A model generated the notes under the pieces. It searched no databases and was not told the origin of the DNA. It was given only the letters and a program-made list of their open reading frames with translations. A program made the position numbers and the translations under genes. 64,000 bases of DNA from Pseudomonas paracarnis (GTDB lineage Bacteria; Pseudomonadota; Gammaproteobacteria; Pseudomonadales; Pseudomonadaceae). Location: the NCBI RefSeq assembly GCF_904063055.1, contig NZ_CAJFCN010000008.1:186001-250000 (forward strand), given 5' to 3'. Numbering within the stretch: the stretch's first letter is position 1; every line of letters begins with the position of its first letter. Positions 61,226-64,000 of the stretch are shown here, piece after piece.

Positions 61226-61447
61226 ATGACTCAACGGACCATCGCCGCTCTCATGCTTGCACTGGGCCTCGCCACCCTCGCCGGTTGCGCCTCGCCAACA
61301 GTGATCACCCTGAATGACGGTCGCGAAATCCAGGCCGTCGACACCCCGAAATACGATGAAGATTCGGGCTTCTACGAATTCGAACAACTGGACGGCAAGC
61401 ACACCCGTATCAACAAAGATCAGGTTCGCACCGTTAAAGACCTGTAA
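61226..61447 (+). CDS. YgdI/YgdR-type lipoprotein (DUF903)
   Basis: The 73-residue lipoprotein (lipobox LAGC, Cys21) has the short DUF903 domain: YVITLNDGREIQAVDTPKYD-like here VITLNDGREIQAVDTPKYDEDSGFYEFEQLDGK. Function is unknown. CTCGGAGA lies upstream of the ATG. A strong terminator follows, so it is monocistronic. Confidence 0.9.
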   Translation: MTQRTIAALMLALGLATLAGCASPTVITLNDGREIQAVDTPKYDEDSGFYEFEQLDGKHTRINKDQVRTVKDL

Positions 61448-61463
61448 GCCTCAGCGCTTGCAC

Positions 61464-61494
61464 ACAAGGCCCGCCTAGCGCGGGCCTTGTTGTT
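61464..61494. terminator. Bidirectional intrinsic terminator
   Basis: An 11-bp perfect stem (ACAAGGCCCGC / GCGGGCCTTGT) with a 5-base loop lies between the convergent DUF903 gene and the pseudouridine synthase gene, with TTGTT on the plus strand. Confidence 0.85.
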
Positions 61495-61502
61495 CCTGGG
61501 GT

Positions 61503-62393
61503 TTACCAGTCCAGGGTGATCTGGCTGCGGAAGCTGCGTTGTTCACCGCTCACCGGGTCGATAAAGCGCACGCCCTGGGCCAGCAGCTTAAGTGGCTTGG
61601 CGTAATCGTCCTCGGCATCCTTGATTACTTCGGGGTAAAACGGGTCATTACAGATGCTTGCCCCCAGCGCCGTCATATGCACGCGCAGCTGGTGCTTCTT
61701 ACCGGTCACCGGGAACAGGCCGTAGCGCCATAGATCAGCGTTTTTCTCGCGCACCTCTACCGCCGTCTCGGTGTTGCTGGCCCCCGGCCCTTCCTGCATG
61801 CGAAAGAAAGGCTCGCCATCCACCAAACGGCTTTTGTGCACCAACGGGAAGCTGAGGTGCGGCAAGGCCGGTGCGATGGCTTCGTAGAATTTGTCGATAC
61901 GCCGTGTGGGAAACAATTGCTGATAGGCCGAACGGCTGTGCGGATTGGCGGAGAACAGCACCAACCCCGCCGTATGCCGGTCGATGCGGTGCAGAGGCAC
62001 CAGGGCGGGATTGTCCAGGCGCCGGATCAAGCGTCGCAACAAGGTGTGCTCGACGTACTCGCCAGCGGGTGTCACTGGCAGGAAATGCGGTTTGTCCGCC
62101 ACCACCAGGTGTTCATCGGCGTACAGGATGTTTTCCTGCACCGGAATCACTTTCTCGTTGAGCACTTCGCGAAAGTAATAGATGCACAGGCCTTCCTTGT
62201 AGCCCAGGCCCAGGCTGATCGGGTTGCCATTGACATCCAGCACCCGGCCGCGGGCAATGCGGTCCAGCCACTGTTCGCGGCCAATGGCCGGGAAGTGTGC
62301 GCACAGGCAATCGAGCACCGTCACCCAGGAGCCCGGCGGCAAGTACAGGGTGCTGGCTTGGTGCTGGGAGGGGGAAAAAACCAAAGTGGACAT
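61503..62393 (-). CDS. RluA-type pseudouridine synthase
   Basis: The 296-residue protein has the RluA catalytic motif HRIDRHTAGLVLFS (Asp in HRxD) and the YVEHTLLRRLIRR and GKKHQLRVHMTALGASICNDPFYPE segments of the family. It isomerises specific uridines in tRNA or rRNA; the target is not identifiable. ATG 62393 is chosen over an in-frame TTG 12 bases earlier. Confidence 0.9.
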   Translation of the reverse strand: MSTLVFSPSQHQASTLYLPPGSWVTVLDCLCAHFPAIGREQWLDRIARGRVLDVNGNPISLGLGYKEGLCIYYFREVLNEKVIPVQENILYADEHLVVADKPHFLPVTPAGEYVEHTLLRRLIRRLDNPALVPLHRIDRHTAGLVLFSANPHSRSAYQQLFPTRRIDKFYEAIAPALPHLSFPLVHKSRLVDGEPFFRMQEGPGASNTETAVEVREKNADLWRYGLFPVTGKKHQLRVHMTALGASICNDPFYPEVIKDAEDDYAKPLKLLAQGVRFIDPVSGEQRSFRSQITLDW

Positions 62394-62462
62394 GCCGACG
62401 CTCAAAGCCTGGAAAACAGGCGGGCATTATCGCCCATGGCGCGCGATTGCCTAGGGCCTATC

Positions 62463-62798
62463 TCAGGCCTTGGCCAGTTGAGCCCGCAGCACCGGCGAGG
62501 CGCTCGCCGCCTCGGTGAATTCCTTGAGCCAGCGCAGCACGTCCACCGCTTCCCAACGGCCTGGGTCATACAGCGCGTAGAGCAAGCCCTGATAACCCAC
62601 CACATCCAGCTGCTTGTGATAACCGGCGCGCTGGAACAGCGCCTCGATTTCCGCGAAGCAGGTGTTGAAATGCACTTTGTTAAACGGCGTCTTGCCTTCC
62701 GTGACCAAGCCATCGAGGCGCAGTTCGTTCACCGCGTCACGCACCACATCGGCGGACATGCGATTGACGCTGCTTTTAAGTTGTTCAACATTCACCAC
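62463..62798 (-). CDS. Unknown 111-residue protein, candidate SOS gene
   Basis: The protein (MVNVEQLKSSVNRMSADVVRDAVNELRLDGLVTEGKTPFNKVHFNTCFAEIEALFQ) is soluble, probably helical, without recognisable domain. The start is GTG at 62798 or the next GTG at 62795, with AGAGGG upstream. A perfect LexA-box match lies 22 bases upstream. I do not recognise it as YebG, SulA or RecX. It follows the glutaredoxin-like gene in the same orientation, with 74 bases between. Confidence 0.8.
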   Translation of the reverse strand: MVNVEQLKSSVNRMSADVVRDAVNELRLDGLVTEGKTPFNKVHFNTCFAEIEALFQRAGYHKQLDVVGYQGLLYALYDPGRWEAVDVLRWLKEFTEAASASPVLRAQLAKA

Positions 62799-62820
62799 GG
62801 GCGTTCCCTCTATTCAATCG

Positions 62821-62836
62821 CTGTACGAATATACAG
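62821..62836 (-). promoter_or_regulatory. LexA (SOS) box
   Basis: CTGTACGAATATACAG matches CTGT-N8-ACAG exactly. On the minus strand it reads CTGTATATTCGTACAG, and TATATT inside could serve as a -10 hexamer. It lies 22 bases before the start of the 111-residue gene, a usual place for LexA repression. Confidence 0.7.
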
Positions 62837-62872
62837 TAACTGAATATTTGAAAAGCCGCCATCGCATAAATC

Positions 62873-63109
62873 TCAGCGCAGGAAGGCAACCACCTGCTCG
62901 GTGTCGAACGGCCAGTCCAGTTCCGCCCCGGTGTCCGTGCGGCGAAGCACCGGAATCCGCAGGCCGTAGACATCTGTCAGGTCCTGCGGATCGGTGATAT
63001 CCACCAACTCCACCAACAGCCCGTGTTCGACGAGCGGCATGACTTCGGCTTCGGCGATCTCACACAAATGGCAACCCAGGGTGCCGAACAGCTGGCATTC
63101 AGGAAGCAT
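62873..63109 (-). CDS. Glutaredoxin-like protein (DUF836 type)
   Basis: The 78-residue protein has a thioredoxin-fold start with the redox pair CHLC (MLPECQLFGTLGCHLCEIAEAEVMPLVE), a cis-Pro in LRIPVLRR and the C-terminal DTEQVVAFL. It fits the small glutaredoxin-like DUF836 family. It is probably a cytoplasmic thiol protein; its partner is unknown. Confidence 0.85.
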   Translation of the reverse strand: MLPECQLFGTLGCHLCEIAEAEVMPLVEHGLLVELVDITDPQDLTDVYGLRIPVLRRTDTGAELDWPFDTEQVVAFLR

Positions 63110-63164
63110 GATGAAAGGACTCGGTCACAAAACGAATCTCCATTCTAAGCCCAACAAGCCCCTT

Positions 63165-63190
63165 GTAGGAGCGAGCTTGCTCGCTCCTAC
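63165..63190. repeat. Perfect 12-bp hairpin (REP-like)
   Basis: GTAGGAGCGAGC and GCTCGCTCCTAC flank TT. It is a short relative of the REP elements with GTAGGAG instead of GTGGGAG. It lies between divergent genes, about 90 bases before the CPA2 antiporter gene. Confidence 0.7.
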
Positions 63191-63282
63191 GGTGCAAAAA
63201 GCCTGACCCAGATCACCATGGCCTATAACTGATTCAGCGATTCTCGCGGCTTTTTGCCGCTCACCCTGCAACGGAGATGCCT

Positions 63283-64000
63283 GTGTTCGCCAACCTGCTG
63301 ATTATTCTGGCTTCATCCCTGGTGGTGATTGCGTTGTTTCGCCGGCTGCAGTTGCCTCCCGTGCTGGGCTACCTGTGCGTGGGCCTGGCAGTGGGGCCCA
63401 CCGCGCTGGACTGGGTCAATGACAACGAAGACCTGCCGGACCTGGCCGAGATGGGCGTGGTGTTCCTGCTGTTTTCCCTGGGGCTTGAGTTTTCCCTGTC
63501 GAAAATGTTGGCGCTGCGCAGCGTGGTATTTGGCCTGGGCAGCCTGCAGGTGCTGGGGTGCGGGGCATTGCTGGGCGCTTTGTTGATGAGCTTTGGCCTC
63601 GCGCCTGGCATCGCGTTATTGCTGGGCGCAGGGCTGGCGTTATCGTCCACGGCCATTGTCAGCAAGGAATTGACCAGCCTCGGGGAAATCTTCAGCAGTC
63701 ATGGCCAGAATGCGATAGGCGTGTTGCTGTTCCAGGATGTCGTGGCGGTGTTGCTGCTGACACTGGTGCCGGTGTTTGCCGGCAGCAGCGACCACGCCTG
63801 GTACTGGGCGCTGCCGTTGACGCTGGCTAAGACCGTGGTGCTGTTCGTGGGCCTGTTGTTCGCCAGCCGCTGGTTGCTGCCGCGCCTGTTCCGTGAAGTC
63901 GCCGCGTCTCATTCGGCGGAGCTGTTTGTGCTGCTGGCGCTGGTGATTGTCTTGCTCACCGCCTGGCTCACCCACCTGCTGGGCCTGTCCCCTGCCCTCG
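63283..64000 (+). CDS. CPA2 family monovalent cation:proton antiporter (partial, KefB/C-like)
   Basis: The frame runs off the right edge. The visible 239 residues hold several membrane helices with LPPVLGYLCVGLAVGPTALDWV, FLLFSLGLEFSLSKM, LSSTAIVSKEL and NAIGVLLFQDVVAVLLL, all hallmarks of the CPA2/KefB group. ATG 63277 has ACGGAG directly adjacent, which is too close; GTG 63283 has GGAG at good spacing and is preferred. Ion specificity and the regulatory C-terminus are outside the window. Confidence 0.9.
   Translation, partial: MFANLLIILASSLVVIALFRRLQLPPVLGYLCVGLAVGPTALDWVNDNEDLPDLAEMGVVFLLFSLGLEFSLSKMLALRSVVFGLGSLQVLGCGALLGALLMSFGLAPGIALLLGAGLALSSTAIVSKELTSLGEIFSSHGQNAIGVLLFQDVVAVLLLTLVPVFAGSSDHAWYWALPLTLAKTVVLFVGLLFASRWLLPRLFREVAASHSAELFVLLALVIVLLTAWLTHLLGLSPAL

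Noticed and set aside
42..63999. tRNA or rRNA genes
   Set aside because: I looked for cloverleaf-like GC-rich stretches in the gaps and saw none convincing; gaps are filled by REPs, terminators or AT-rich spacers.

Overview
The window reads as a chromosomal segment of a Pseudomonas of the P. fluorescens group. The basis is the pseudomonad gene order gltA / sdhCDAB-sucAB-lpdG-sucCD / brnQ, the moaB-moeA / mobA arrangement, a complete ccmABCDEFGHI operon, high GC, and many GTGGGAG(C/G)NGGCTTGC repeats paired head-to-head as REPINs. A candidate REPIN mobiliser, a RAYT, is also present.

Layout. 1-2858: end of an Ala/Pro/Lys-rich protein, a DUF599 membrane protein and the branched-chain amino acid carrier brnQ. 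2859-15892: the TCA cluster, with sdhCDAB-sucAB-lpdG-sucCD on the minus strand and gltA divergent; good sigma70-type promoters can be read for both directions. 16121-18087: acetate permease actP with yjcH. 18344-25606: an orphan OpuAC-type binding protein, a membrane GH17 enzyme, a small membrane protein, an alpha/beta hydrolase overlapping mlaA, an unknown 178-residue protein behind a hrp-box-like sequence, and a DUF808 protein. 25741-34267: a TetR regulator, the RAYT flanked by two REPINs, glcG-like, and the glyoxylate carboligation operon gcl-hyi-glxR-ttuD-pykF (glyoxylate to tartronate semialdehyde to glycerate to 2-phosphoglycerate to pyruvate). Two copies of the palindrome TTGTATACAA lie before gcl. 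34399-38682: urea transporter, voltage-gated-type K+ channel, sulfate-binding protein and an MFS carrier.

38801-45818 is the most unusual part. It holds three tandem, same-strand paralogues of the serralysin (M10B, RTX) metalloprotease family. Two keep the HExxHxxGxxH zinc site. The third has lost the catalytic domain except for its last helix and carries twenty 13-residue repeats instead. The 785-residue member has a tail of thirty 9-residue Pro/Arg/Cys repeats. The 521-residue member ends in a cationic amphipathic segment. No type I exporter or protease inhibitor is visible nearby.

46224-64000: an orphan phnN, a DHA2-type MFS carrier that appears to lack part of TM1-TM2, a dense REP cluster, a small lipoprotein, the cytochrome c maturation operon, a FliK-like / FlhB-C-like pair, molybdenum cofactor genes (moeA, moaB, mobA), a DUF903 lipoprotein, an RluA-type pseudouridine synthase, an unknown gene behind a perfect LexA-box match, a glutaredoxin-like protein and the start of a CPA2 antiporter. 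No tRNA, rRNA, CRISPR array or prophage was seen. All family assignments come from reading the translated sequence without database searches.
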